The notes under the pieces are model-generated. The model did not search any database. It saw nothing but the letters and a program-made list of their open reading frames with translations, and was not told the origin of the DNA. This document shows, one piece after another, positions 46,191 to 57,843 of a stretch of DNA of 64,000 nucleotides (position 1 is its first letter; the number at the start of each line of letters is the position of its first letter). The DNA comes from Dermanyssus gallinae (taxonomy: Eukaryota > Arthropoda > Arachnida > Mesostigmata > Dermanyssidae), in contig QVRM01005440.1 in the NCBI GenBank assembly GCA_003439945.1, positions 62,001-126,000 on the forward strand, written 5' to 3'. The translations under genes and the position numbers were made by a program.

Positions 46191-46520
46191 ACCGAAGCCA
46201 CCAAGCACCAACAACAACAACATTGCTAACAACAACAACAACAGCAGCAAAAACAACAACAACTGCAGTAACAACGGTGGTGACGGCGGCGGCAATGGGG
46301 ACACCGAAGAAACAAGATTAATCGTCCTTCCCATCAGCAAACGGGCAACACGGGTTCGAGCCGTTCTACCGCCGCCGTCATGAGTCAATCCATCAGCTGC
46401 TCGATGCAGCACTGCCTATAGATCTAGCTAGGCAATCAACAATCCCCAGCCGTGCTGGCTGCGGTAACCGGCGGCCGCATCAAAGAACCTAGGGTCATCG
46501 TGCATGAAAGCAATATCCTC
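46191..46520. other. CAA-rich lead-in with GC-rich interruptions
   Basis: CAA/CAG/AAC tracts at 46207-46275 and GGC/GGT runs at 46275-46298. Overlapping poly-Asn and poly-Leu frames; no gene called. Confidence 0.4.
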
Positions 46521-47345
46521 AGCAACGGCAACAATGGCCGAAACAACAACTGTAACAACAACAGCGATAATAAAAACCCAACAACCACAATAATAACTAC
46601 AGCAACAACAACAATAACAACAACGACAACGACAACAACAACAATATCAACAACAACACAAAATATAGCAACAGCAACAAGAATAGCAACAACAACATCA
46701 TAAGATGGCAACTGAAGCGACACTAACAACAACAATAACACCCACAACAATAAAATATAGCAACAGCAGCAACAACAACAACAACAACACTAACAACAGA
46801 AACAAAATATAGCAACAGCAGCAACAACAACATCAAAAGGTGGCAACAGAAGCGACACTAACAACAACACTAACAACAACAAGGCAGCAACAACAACACT
46901 AACCACAACAACAAGGCAGCAACAACAACAAAATATAGGGGCAACAGCAGCAACAATAGCAACAGCAAGGCAACAAAAGATGGCAACAGACTACAACAAC
47001 TCGAACAAAAACAACAAAATATAGCAACAATAACAACAGTAATAACAACAACAACTTATAGCAAAATAACAACAAGATCGACGACGACAACAACAAAACA
47101 GCAACAACCAACAATAACAACAACAACAATAAAATATAGCAACAGCAGTAACAATAGCAACAACAACATAAAAAATGGCAACAGAAGCAACACTTATAAC
47201 AACAAAAGATAGCAACACAAACAACAACAACAACAACAACAACAACAAAATATAGCAACAAAAAATGGACAACAACAACAAAAGATAGCGATACCGACAT
47301 CAAAAGACAGCAGCAGAACACTAACATCAACAACAACAAAAAATA
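46520..47345. repeat. CAA-based minisatellite with a higher-order unit
   Basis: About 825 bp of CAA-type repeat carrying two recurring markers, AAAATATAGCAACA (near 46664, 46752, 46806, 47018, 47131, 47247, with a variant near 46929) and AAGATGGCAAC-like words (near 46703, 46840, 46977, 47172). Where complete, the unit runs AAATATAGCAACAGC, a CAA run, AAAGATGGCAACAGAAG, CGACACTAACAAC. Coding-like frames are simple sequence. Confidence 0.85.
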
Positions 47346-48944
47346 GCGAAAACAACGCAGACAATTTCAACATAAGACCCGCTTTGATTAAATATAGATC
47401 AGTATAATTCTATACTTAAAATGGCAAAAGAAGAACATAGAAATATACATCACAGTGAGATACTTCCAAAACGCGCTGCGCCCCATCTCATCTGCTTTTG
47501 ATTTACAGCATTGGCAAATCGAACTGATATATAAAAAGCAGTGTGTTAAACTCATTTTCGCTACTTTCGAAGTGTCTGCTAATGTGTAGCGTTAACATTA
47601 AACGATATAATAAATATACATGTCTACCGTTATTTTTCTAGGCTATCAGTATTTGCAGCACGAACAACGTATTTGTCTCTTATGACGCACGCTTCTTTTG
47701 GGGAGACACTTCTAACAGGGCTCTAATAAACGCTCAATCGCCGCTACGACGTAAGGGAGGAGCGAATTAGCTCAAGTGGTCAATGTGGTACGGTCATACA
47801 TGCAAATCAAAATCACCATCTTGGCCCTAACAGCACAACAGAGCCCAGCGTCTAATAGTCACGATTGACAATAGCACAACGATTGCCTTCAATCCTGCCG
47901 TCTGGGGTGCGATAAGGCAACCCTGTTTGCCCTCAAGCAAGAATGGTATCGTTTCCTTGTAACCGGCGACGTACTGTGCATCTTTTCTGTATCGTCTATA
48001 CAACAGCGCAGAATGCTGCTGTAGCCATTGACAGCTTTAGCCACAACATCGCTGAAAAACACATTATTCTAGCTCTGAGAAAGGCAGTCTAGGAAATATA
48101 TATATATATATAATATCAGCTCTCTTGGTGTAAGAAGTAATGCGCCGTTGACACTAAAATTAAAGTAGAATGAGCACCTAACAAGACCATTAATTATCAT
48201 TTCGTAACGAGTGGACGAGTGGATGCATTAAGAAGCCATAAAAGATAGAGACCGGAAAGCACAGCAAATGAAACCGGTGCAGAGAACAAAACGTGCTGCC
48301 AAAACTGTGCTGCCTAACCGTTAACATGTGTTTTGTGGCACATTAAAAAAAAAAACAATGTTCTCATTCAGTGACACAGTGCCACCCACTACAGTAGCCC
48401 GACCACTTTTACAGTCTTAGTACAACTTTTTATGTCAAATGTTTGTTTAGCGTACTTTATCGGGTACAATGAGTAAAATTTCACACATCAACGACGATGC
48501 GGGGTCGACCGCACAACCTCGCTATTGCCGCTACTGTCCAAGTACAGGCCGTCATGCGAGGTGGTCAGAAAGAGCGGCAAAGACTTGTCCCGACCAGCCC
48601 AAAAATATGAAACAGACTCATATTGACTACGAAGAAAGAAATCAGAAATAAATGGAGGGTGGGAGAAACAAAGATAGAGGTTGCTTCCGCTGCAACAGAG
48701 TGTCTGTCACTGTTGTTCTGCGCTTGAATAGCAAAGCTTCCATCCATCGAAAGGCTGGCGATAACCAATCGAAGGACACGTGATCAACCGGTGGCTGGCC
48801 GCAATCAAGTCACAACGACATCGTTTCGAGGTATGGATGAGTACTGAAGACAACAATCAATCCACCTCTGAGTCACATCATAATCAACGCTGCAGCAGGC
48901 ATAAAATCACGTGTTGTTATTATTAGTCGACACAAGGGAAGTTT

Positions 48945-48946
<2 letters not shown>
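47346..48946. other. Intergenic, nothing certain
   Basis: Short (TA)n at 48097-48111. The plus frame 48469-48651 is short and unsupported. Confidence 0.4.

Positions 48947-48985
<39 letters not shown>
48947..48985. repeat. (TA)n microsatellite
   Basis: About 19 TA units. Confidence 0.92.
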
Positions 48986-51944
48986 TACAGTTATTTTGGT
49001 TATATATGTATACTATTATTACAAAGTAGTTTTTGCCTGCTGCTCATGGCAGGGAAGATTCAATTCAAGGGATATAACAATTTGCGTCTCGTTTTTTAAG
49101 CCTGGCTGCCACGCGGTCCACCTGACTATGTCACTGAGTCGCGGTCACTTCCACATCATAACTATTAAATTATACATCTCAATACTTATTGCATACAAAA
49201 ATACAAATACATTTACATTCAACAAAATATTGCATTTTTTATAAGCGCGGTAAGTGGGGACAAGAAAACAAATTAGTTACAACTTCGCTCGGTTCGAGCG
49301 ATTTTCAGCGACTAGACGGCGTAATCGCTTTTTGCTTGGTTAATAAAGCACGACACTTTTGTGCATAGTTCTGACAGCCTACACGTACTTAGGGCACAAA
49401 ATGTCCTGCTTGCGTTTAAGGTGTATAGGTGATAAAGCTGCTGTTAGAAGTACGACTTTGCGTGCAACGGAATTTATGAGAGTCCAACGTCATGCTCTCG
49501 CGTACACTTTGCCGACCATGTGGACCAAACCTTCTAAGGAAATTTGCGTGCTCGCCTCAGTCAGAATATCTACACTGAGGTGCAAGAAATTTGTATTTTT
49601 ATGTATTCTGTAAGATACATTTTAGAATGTATATTAACTAGCTTGAATAGACATGCAAAATCTAGCCAAGCTAGTTACCTTTAGGTTGAAGAAAGCTTGT
49701 CATGTGTGAACAGGACATAAAGCGACTTCAACTGTTAGTTTTGCATAAAGTGAGACGTATGTTGCCCATTTTGATATTTGTATTTACGAGTACTTAAGCA
49801 TTGTAAAATTGCAATTCTCAAATGAATTAAATGAATGCAGTACGAGGGCTTTTAATTACATCAGAAGTTAATTTCATTGAAAAGTGGAATCCATACAAAA
49901 AGTTAATCGAGAAAAACCTCTCACACATCAGATAACGAAAAATTGATCGATTAAAACCAATAATAACACCTATTTGCGTTAGTGTATTCTTCTTGATATA
50001 CAACAGCAACTTGTGCGTAAAGAGGTGAGCCTTAAAAACATGTTAATAAAATGAAAAGTTCTACATAATTTCTGTCATTAGTTAAATATTGTAATATACG
50101 GGTAATTATTTTTCAAAGTATTTTTGTTAACCAAGACTAAATGTGCAGTTACATGATTTTGGTACTAGTCTTACCCAAACTTGATTACATTAATATCGAT
50201 CGACGCTTAGAGACCTGTAACTTGGGCCTATACCGAGTGCCGATCAACAATCAAAACGAGGCCTTCAGGAGCGCCTTGCTGTCACTCGCTGGTACTAATA
50301 TATCAATATTACCAATACTTACAATACGTAATTGCTTTGAAGTCCTAATTGATTATCGAGCGATTTAGTCAATTTGGCGGGAAGTGCGGAGTAAAGTCAA
50401 CAGTGAGTCTAACGTCACAGACGGACAAAATGAAGGGCCATAGGCAAACAATTGCCGCCATATCAGCGCCCGATATATCCGACAACCGACGAAGATGACG
50501 ATGATGTGTGGACAAACCACAAAGACAAAACACGACGAGCCGAGGCCTGGGCAGAAGCCGGTAATCGGCCGCACGCTTCGTTCGCTGCACTACTCTGTAT
50601 CCGTTTTCTTTTATACCGAATTACTTGTCCACATTGATAGATTGATCGAACACGCCGTCATCGATCTGTCGCCGTGAGGCACCAATGGGCTCCCCTGTCC
50701 GTGTAAAAAAACTCGTTTCAAACGTTTTTTGTTTCATTTTAGGCTCATGCTTTTTTGTAGCGCAAAAAATCCAAAAAGTGCTAATTGCCAATAGTAATAG
50801 TAGTAGTGGTAGTTGTAGTAGTAATAGTCAACAGCACAACGATTGTAGTATGGCAATGTAGAAATGTATTCCATTACGGGTTGACGCGCTCGTGGCCACC
50901 AGGCCGTTCTCATTATTGCTGATACACAGCAACAATATGCAGATTGAATTGTTACCAAAACTTATCGTGACGAGTCTGTTGGGTCGCTCGGATGACAAAA
51001 ATCCTTGGTCGTGGCGGTGATGGTGAGCACGATACGAACGCTGATATCGGTGCTGATGGCGCTTGACAACGGTCTGGAAAATAACATGCCTGTCTCTGCC
51101 TGACTTCTATTCCGGCTCGTGGTTGATCGGTCGTCGTCGTTGTTTGCTTGCCTGACTCGTCGTTTTGGTCGCTTTGTCTGTGATTAATCATGATATCGAT
51201 CGATTAATTAATCAATCATGATATCCATCGCCTAATCAATCAACACACTTTTCCTCTTCGTAGTTTGTTTCTCTTGTTGACTTGTGATTGCTTTTTTCAG
51301 ATTGGAAAGTTGCAAACTTTGTATCCTGTCGCCATCTTGATCGTTGGCGGCGGCTGCGGTCGGGGTGATGCGTCCATCCGAAACGCCGCCCGCTGTACAC
51401 CCACAAATGACGAAAGCTGCTCTACGGACGTGACATTGTTTAGGCGACGCACGAGTGATGACAATAACAACAACAGCAACACCACCAAAAGGAGAAAGAT
51501 AACGATAACGCCGCTATCATTAAAACTAAACTAGAAAAGACGGCATTTAGCATTTGTCAGCGGCGAACGATATAGGTGACGAAAAAGGTCGAAAACCAGA
51601 ACTTATTCATGCCAACGTGCCCTACCAGCCAGCAACGTAAATAATAAATAGCTACGGTCGTCGAATGTAGGCACGAAGGCGCCATAAATAGCATAGCTTT
51701 ACACAGAATGCGAAACACAATGTAATTGTTATACTGCACTTGACTTTTTGTTGGCCTGGTTGTATCTTGCCTTTTTTACCATTCGTATTACAAGATATTT
51801 TTAATGTTTCTAGAAAAAAACGTTGACTGCTTTGTCTGTTAAAAATGGTCAAATAGTTCCTCTTCCAGTGAACATATAACACCAGCACTAGAACTCCCAC
51901 ATATTCGCTTTTTGGTAAACCGCTTTCAGCTTCCGACCACCGCG
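48986..51944. other. Intergenic; one small duplication
   Basis: Mostly AT-rich. At 51182-51239 an imperfect direct duplication of AATCATGATATC-type sequence occurs, with several ATCGAT/ATTAAT palindromes. No gene recognised. Confidence 0.4.
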
Positions 51945-52187
51945 TCACTGCGAGAGTTCCGTAGGCACTTCGAGCAGAACATGAGGGAAGTGCCAGAAGC
52001 GTTCTACAAAACACCGGCAATGTTGGACAATACATGGATGGAACTGCTCTTTGAGCAATGACACGTTCTCACCCGTTACTCCGTCCATGGGTTCCACCAC
52101 AAACTGTGCCGCCGCACTGGGTTCCATAACCCTTCCGATGAGTGTTGCTGCAAATTTTGCGGCCTTGTCTGCACCAAATATCATCAT
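51945..52187 (-). CDS. Candidate small ORF or exon, function unknown
   Basis: An 80-codon frame starting at ATG (52185-52187) and ending TGA at 51945-51947. Composition is ordinary and codon use varied, and the reading suggests a globular peptide (MMIFGADKAAKFAATLIGRV at the start, HFPHVLLEVPTELSQ at the end). No signal peptide, membrane span or family is recognised. Another frame on the plus strand is open in part of the same interval, so strand is not certain. Confidence 0.25.
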   Translation of the reverse strand: MMIFGADKAAKFAATLIGRVMEPSAAAQFVVEPMDGVTGENVSLLKEQFHPCIVQHCRCFVERFWHFPHVLLEVPTELSQ

Positions 52188-52591
52188 GAACCATGTCGGT
52201 CAGCGCCAGCTATCTGGGCGTTAGGTCGCTGACATCTTCCGGAGATGCATATACAAGATATTCTATATATGTCCAAGATTAATGAAAACAAATGCCGTTT
52301 CCGAGATTTAATGAATACGTGTAATGTAATGTAATCAACAATACCGAAAGGTGATGTAATAATAAATAATAATTTAATGGAAAGGTAATGCGCGCTCAGC
52401 TTGACGATGTGGTCTATGGAACCAGTGTGCAAGTCACGGCTGTCATTTACCGGGGTGTCGCCGGTTCGACCGCCGACGTTGATTCGAATTTTCTTTGAAC
52501 TATGTGCTCTGAGAATAGATGATAAACCGTATACCGCTGCTAAGAGTCAGCGGTCATGCGGCTGCCGCAAGGGCTGTTGGGGAAACACTAA
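52188..52591. other. Intergenic, nothing recognised
   Basis: AT-rich with TAATAATAAATAATAA near 52352-52372. The 14-mer AAGGTAATGCGCGC at about 52383-52396 recurs at about 52877-52890. Confidence 0.4.
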
Positions 52592-52680
52592 ATATCTCAA
52601 CATGTCGTAACCCTAGATATCTCAACATGTCGTAACCCTAGATATCTCAACATGTCGTAACCCTAGATATCTTAACATGC
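52592..52680 (+). repeat. 25-bp tandem repeat, about 3.6 copies
   Basis: Unit ATATCTCAACATGTCGTAA plus CCCTAG. Copies lie at 52592-52616, 52617-52641 and 52642-52666 (identical), then a partial, mutated copy. Confidence 0.95.
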
Positions 52681-52812
52681 CGTCGTTGCACATTTGTATT
52701 TATAAAGTCCGTATTACGAAGATATGCGAAAGCAATTCCGTAGACGTTAAATGTTGGCTGAGAGTCAGCCTAAAAACATTATATCTCTCAGCATGACTGG
52801 TCCTCGGTGCCT

Positions 52813-52879
52813 CATTAAATACATGCCGCACGGCGACTTCCGCAGAAGACGAAGGCTGTCTAGAATTTTTAAAAACAAG
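52813..52879 (+). repeat. Dispersed repeat family, copy 4
   Basis: Aligns with the reverse complement of 8557-8627: both begin CATTAAA, share GACGAAGG and GTCTAGAATT, and end AAAAACAA. The plus frame through it is open (52751-53041), as is the corresponding frame in copy 1. Confidence 0.5.
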
Positions 52880-53099
52880 GTAATGCGCGCTTGGTTTTTA
52901 TTGGACAATATCACACGGCACTGGCGTTTTTCAACTACACCGCAGCATGTTACTTATATTTATTTTGCATGCGAGCTGCTTGTTTGCGAACCATTTACGT
53001 ATCTGTTTGACGTGACCTTACATACATTACGATTGCTTTAGCAAGTATGACAATGTCATTTGCGTAAAAATGTATATTTCCGACCGCGCAGTTACCTAG

Positions 53100-53318
53100 G
53101 TGGTGGCGATTGAGGGTCCTACTAAATCTTGTTGTTCTGCTCTGTTCAATGCTCTTTGTTTGTACAACTGGTCTCGTGACATGATAGTTGCTGATCTTGA
53201 TTACAACTTGAATTCCAGTGAAGCTATTTTCGAGCGCATTGCCCGGCAAACATTTTCCTGGGCCGTGGACAGCGGCAGTTTGCAAGCTAACAAGACAATT
53301 GTCAATTTAGATTGTTAG
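53100..53318 (+). CDS. Candidate 3'-terminal coding exon, function unknown
   Basis: A 72-codon frame directly follows a possible acceptor (TTACCTAG, AG at 53098-53099, preceded by a modest pyrimidine stretch). It ends TAG at 53316-53318, and AATAAA follows at 53338-53343. Composition is ordinary: VVAIEGPTKSCCSALFNAL at the start, DLDYNLNSSEAIFERIARQ in the middle, NKTIVNLDC at the end. I do not recognise the family. Caution: the opposite strand contains FYANDIVILAK near 53040-53070, reminiscent of an RT motif, so the interval might be an inverted retroelement remnant. Confidence 0.33.
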   Translation: MVAIEGPTKSCCSALFNALCLYNWSRDMIVADLDYNLNSSEAIFERIARQTFSWAVDSGSLQANKTIVNLDC

Positions 53319-53343
53319 TGTTGCGTCCACGTAATTAAATAAA

Positions 53344-53849
53344 AATCGCGCTGAGTTTTCACCACGCCTAATGTCGAACATTTTCGATGATAATGCTACC
53401 CACTCCAACAATCTTAGTGAGCATACTTTCTTTCTCATAATGTCAAAAAGTCTTTATCATTGCGGCTAAGCAATTTAGCTTATGCTCTACAATCGTGTAC
53501 GTTTCGCGATGTCCCTACGTGTACGCATCAGAGCAGATCTTTGAGGTTAAGCTTCTTTTTACGATTGGTTGGGGTATCGTGCCATATATCCGTTCCTGTC
53601 CTGGCTCACTTTAATCGAAATACACTACTGAAATTAGCGATCAGCCTGCTGGTGACCATGAGAGACACTCTTCTTCGGAACCAGCTTACTGAAAGCATTT
53701 TTAAGCCCTACGGTAGAAGGTTTAAAAAATGCAGTTGCGCACGTCCACATGCAGGAAGCAAATGTTAAGGGACTACGGTGTTTGAGATACGTAGGATGAG
53801 TTAACGGGCTTGCTCACATACTATGATATCAATCACAATACTCTCTAAC

Positions 53850-53850
<1 letters not shown>
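53344..53850. other. Intergenic, nothing recognised
   Basis: One plus frame (53460-53768) of ordinary composition without other support. Confidence 0.4.

Positions 53851-53890
<40 letters not shown>
53851..53890. repeat. (TA)n microsatellite
   Basis: Twenty TA units. Confidence 0.93.
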
Positions 53891-53899
<9 letters not shown>

Positions 53900-54286
53900 T
53901 CACCACTACTAGAAGTCTGTTTCCCTCGTATGTTACCTTCACCGCTACTTCGCTGCCTGACGTGCCTTGAATAAGGGTAGGTTAAACCAGACAGAAGGGC
54001 TGCAACCCTAAGATGCGGTGAAAATGTCAGTGGCTGACAAATGGTAAGCTGCGCTAAGGGAGCAAATATGCATTGCATATGTATGAATGCAGCCAAGGCA
54101 TCAACGTTGCGAGCGCCAGGAGATGATCTTAACGAAGTGAGCGTCAGCGAGGTCGTCAGAGGCCCGCACCGATACGTCTCTAGCTATATCGATTTTGTTT
54201 CTTGCATTTTTTTTTTATCGAATTTTGCCTCACTTGATCGTTTGTTGCCTGCATTAGCATCAATTGTCGTGCTGTCCTCTCTATCT

Positions 54287-54288
<2 letters not shown>

Positions 54289-54349
<61 letters not shown>
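54289..54349. repeat. (TA)n microsatellite, longest in the window
   Basis: About 61 bp of uninterrupted TA at the 3' end of the LINE remnant 54358-55017. Confidence 0.95.
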
Positions 54350-54350
<1 letters not shown>

Positions 54351-54357
54351 GTTTTTT

Positions 54358-55017
54358 TTACAGGGGCCAAGAACCAAAATGCATAACGCACACCCTTTGG
54401 TCTGGGTAGTGTGGGTTCTCAAACCCACTAAAAACCTGGTGACCCCCTAACCTACATGACCGGTATACTTGTCTGTCTCGTGATCTCAAGAGCTCTGCAT
54501 GCAAAAAGCGTGTGATCCACGTCGTCGGTCTCGCCGGCGTCGTACAAAACACATATGTCTAGCTCAGTCCTCCCAATTCGCACCGTGTAATCTAGAAGCT
54601 GCCATGGCCGGTGAGAACTTGGGTTAGGTAGTACGTCGTTTCCGCGTACTCGCATCGGTACCATTTGATGAGATCTAGGATTATTGACCTCGTCCACGAC
54701 CCTGGTGCATCTCGTTTAGCCTCCTAGCTTTCCTGTGTCTTTTTTCTTGCATCGTATTTTCTAAGTGTCTGGTCCCGGTATAAGAGGATATTCGCCTCTA
54801 TCCGTTTTGGCCAAGGTATCATGCGGGAAATTACCACCACAGCGTCTGTAGACACCGTCCTGTACGCTCCGGCGACCCTGATAGCCAGCACTCTCTGCGC
54901 CTTGCTTAGCTTTTTCTTATTCTCCTTGGTCTTCAGTGCAGCTGGTCCCCACACTGCTGACCCGTAGAGCAGAATTGAATCAGCGACTGATGCGCTTTTT
55001 CTCTGAGGGCTCTCTCG
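54358..55017 (-). pseudogene. LINE (R1/I-like) 3' fragment
   Basis: On the minus strand: VADSILLYGSAVWGPAAL (about 54935-54990), a QRVLAIRVAGAYRTVSTDAV stretch (54840-54900) and IPWPKRIEANILLYRDQ, the region after the RT of R1/I-type LINEs. After a stop come, in shifted frames, the tail with a (Y)LTQ(V)LTGHG-like stretch, DICVLYDAGETDDVDHTLF and a CRALE end (about 54500-54620). A short 3' UTR with CCACTAAAAACC-type sequence ends at a run of A followed by the 61-bp (TA)n. The 5' side is cut by a (TA)n at 55018-55038. It is non-functional. Confidence 0.75.
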
Positions 55018-55038
55018 GATATATATATATATATATAT
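55018..55038. repeat. (TA)n microsatellite
   Basis: Ten TA units at the 5' break of the LINE remnant. Confidence 0.88.
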
Positions 55039-55721
55039 GTCGTCTCTTCTAAGTAAGAACCGCTCATTAATATTGAGTAAAACCTGGGTTCCGGAATGTT
55101 TTGTTTGGAAACACCACCATTTTACTCCATCTTGATTTAAATTGTAGATTATTTTTGAGGACGAAAAAGTGAGCTCTTTCAAGGCTAACTGTGTGGCCAC
55201 TTAAGATGGCGTCACAGACCTCAAACTCGAAGCTGCTGTACGGAACCACTACTAAGCATGCCAGCGTACTCCAAATAAAGATCAGGATATCACCAGCCTG
55301 GGAATCATAGCTTTCCTAAACGCGTAAATACGTCGTTGACTCTCACTCATTTCTTCATACACTGAAGTGTATCAATTTAAGCTTGTTCCTCGTTGTATAT
55401 TTATCACAATATATATATATATATATATATATGCATGCCGACAGCTGGTTCTAAGACCAACCCAAGAAAGTAAATATTGCGTACTGTTTTGCTGGCCGTA
55501 CATCAACATATTCTAGTTTTATAACGATTTTTTATATGTCTTTCGAAGGTTTCATGCATGCTACAAAAGCCAACGAATTGAATTTGGGACTCTATGCAAA
55601 TTCCGTTGGCTACGCAACGTAAATTACGTTCTTGTTTATGTTTGGGGGTTATTTAATCGACTGATCGAGATGTAAGGTAGTAAAGGCAGTTCACAATAGG
55701 ATAACTATACTGGTAAAGTTG

Positions 55722-55727
<6 letters not shown>
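55039..55727. other. Intergenic with a (TA)n at 55409-55432
   Basis: May include a little more LINE sequence at its left end; otherwise nothing recognised. Confidence 0.4.

Positions 55728-55764
<37 letters not shown>
55728..55764. repeat. (TA)n microsatellite
   Basis: About 18 TA units. Confidence 0.92.
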
Positions 55765-55766
<2 letters not shown>

Positions 55767-57160
55767 AGCACATATTAAAGTACGTGGGATATCTGACTGG
55801 TCTTAAATGGCGCAGCGGCTACACGTTGCGCGTTGTCGCAATATTGAGACAAATGGCGAAAGCCCGACGCCCTGGAATCAATAACAAAGAAGTAGGTATC
55901 TTATACACTTCCTTCTATGATATTACGAAACAGGCGGTACCCTTCGCCTGTGCTTTGTTTCTCAGACATCGATCTTTCTTTCAAACAACTGTACATTTTA
56001 TAAAGAAAGAAGCAAATATATTGTATGCGCGTGTGTGTGTGTGAGAGAGAGTAAAAAATCTTTACGAGACGCCCGGTAAGGCCAAGGGTCTGGCCCTAGC
56101 GGCGGCGGCCCGAAGACCTTCGCTTTATCTTGCGCGAATGCCACAGCTACGGCAGAAACAGCAGCAGCATTTCAGAAATGGCAGAACACAACGAGGGAGA
56201 GAGAGGGGGAAAGCGGGACAGAGAGAGATAGAGGGGGGGGGTACGCCGTACGAAAAAGACAGACAGAGGGGAAGAGAAGGCGCATCGGCTGAAGTGTAAG
56301 TGCTTTAGGCAAACGAATGACACTTGGCTGTCGTCGGCTCATAGACACGGGGGGTGTCACGGTAGCGGAGTCAGGCTACCATCTACCCTTGTGTGTGACG
56401 AAAGTGGAGCGTGGAAAACGATCTGCAGAGCGACCGTCTGCAAATTGCTGTATAGAGAGAGAGGATACAGACCGACATAGAAAAACGGCAGCGAAGACGA
56501 CGACGATGGAGACAGGCAATAGCAGAAGGGAAGCCAAGGGACGCAACGAAGTGCTGCAATTCTGTCTGTCGCTCGCTCGCTCTGGGGATATGAGACCGAA
56601 CGGCGAGGGCCACCTATAGGTCGATAGGCTACTTGTCGGTAACGACGTATTTTTAGATGCCTTTCCGTTTCGCTCAAGCATACTACTGTCCGTATACATA
56701 CGAACGTACGTACATATACAGAAACGTGGAAACTGTCTAGGTAAGCTTCACGAGATAGAGCGCTTAGGTGTGGTTGGGGTGATGGGAGACGAACAGACGC
56801 CCCCGCTGCTGCTGATGCTGCTGCTGCTGCTGCGGCGGCGGCAAGCTTGTGCACTTGTCAGCCGCTTCAGGAGATACATTGCTTGACGAGAGGCGCAAAA
56901 AGAGGGAAGCGAGAGCGCGCGTTGGGCACGAAGAAACGTGTCAGCACGGAGGCGATCTCGGTCTTCACGCGAACGACGAGGCAGCAGCAGCAGCAACGGG
57001 AAAGGAGCCATTTGGAAGAAAAATGCTTCCTTGAATGAAGTCCCAAATGGCATCTGTAGGGCCAAGGGCGTAGAGAAGCGGACAGGCGGTAGTGGTCACT
57101 GGAGAGGCGGCTTGGGAAAAAGAGGGATAGAAAGATCGAGGAAGCGAGAGAGATAGAGTG
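55765..57160. other. Purine-rich, CpG-rich block
   Basis: GA-rich stretches (56190-56280, 56450-56465), poly-G at 56233-56242 and a CTG run at 56802-56835. Frames longer than 100 codons exist on both strands but are Ser/Arg/Leu-rich and overlap one another, so no gene is called. Confidence 0.4.
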
Positions 57161-57182
57161 AGAGAGAGAGAGAGAGAGAGAG
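57161..57182. repeat. (GA)n microsatellite
   Basis: Eleven GA units. Confidence 0.9.
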
Positions 57183-57671
57183 GAATGGAGAGAAAACATA
57201 AAGAGCGCCAGATCCAGTCATAGAGGTTGTTTGACGACGCCCACTCTATGTATGTGTCTGTGTGTGTGTCAGAAAAACAGCGGCGGGCTTTTACCGACCG
57301 GTAGAGTGGGCTAAGGAGGATCGGCGGGATGCTGGATTGTTGGGGGACAGCTGGGTGCGCGCAGAGGGTTATTTGTCTCCCGTACCGCTTCCTTTTGAGT
57401 CGCGGGCCGGCCGGCCATCTTCGTGGAGCGCAACTGCTACAACTACAACGATGTGCCCCCACACCCCACCCCCCTATACCGTGCTCATGCTCCATTTCAA
57501 TGCCGCCCGCTTGGCAAAAAGAGGACTTCGAATAGGCGGCGTCGTCGTCGTCGTTTAGGTCTGCCTTTGTATGAACTTGGTGGGTAAACGGCAGAAACGA
57601 CAACACAAGCCTCGGGTACAAACACAACCTCGCACACTCCCATAAGTATGTTTATATTTACGTACATGTAC

Positions 57672-57674
<3 letters not shown>
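57183..57674. other. CpG-rich block, unassigned
   Basis: Contains GTC repeats at 57538-57554 and a GTGT run at 57258-57270. No convincing gene. Confidence 0.35.
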
Positions 57675-57703
<29 letters not shown>

Positions 57704-57754
57704 CAAATACCTCTGGGAGTCTATACGCATACCCGTTTATGTAAGTGCCACATG

Positions 57755-57792
<38 letters not shown>

Positions 57793-57843
57793 TATGCCAC
57801 ACTTACATAGACGGGTTCGCGTTTAGACTCCCGGAGGTGTTTG
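57704..57843 (+). repeat. Long inverted repeat around (TA)n
   Basis: Two 44-base arms (57704-57747 and 57800-57843) pair with six differences, three of which are G-U wobbles on the plus strand. The loop of 52 bases is mostly (TA)n (about 57756-57790), and another (TA)n (57675-57701) lies just outside the left arm. The arms contain GGGAGTCTA and TATGTAAGTG. It could be a foldback transposon or a hairpin transcript. Confidence 0.75.

Noticed and set aside
52995..53285. Reverse-transcriptase fragment on the minus strand (FYANDIVILAK)
   Set aside because: One motif-like word without the preceding GVPQGS-type block or other RT motifs is not enough; kept only as a caution on the plus-strand exon candidate.
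56965..57627. A 220-codon minus frame
   Set aside because: Ser/Leu/Pro-rich, spans the (GA)n tract and short CT runs, and no family or splice pattern supports it.
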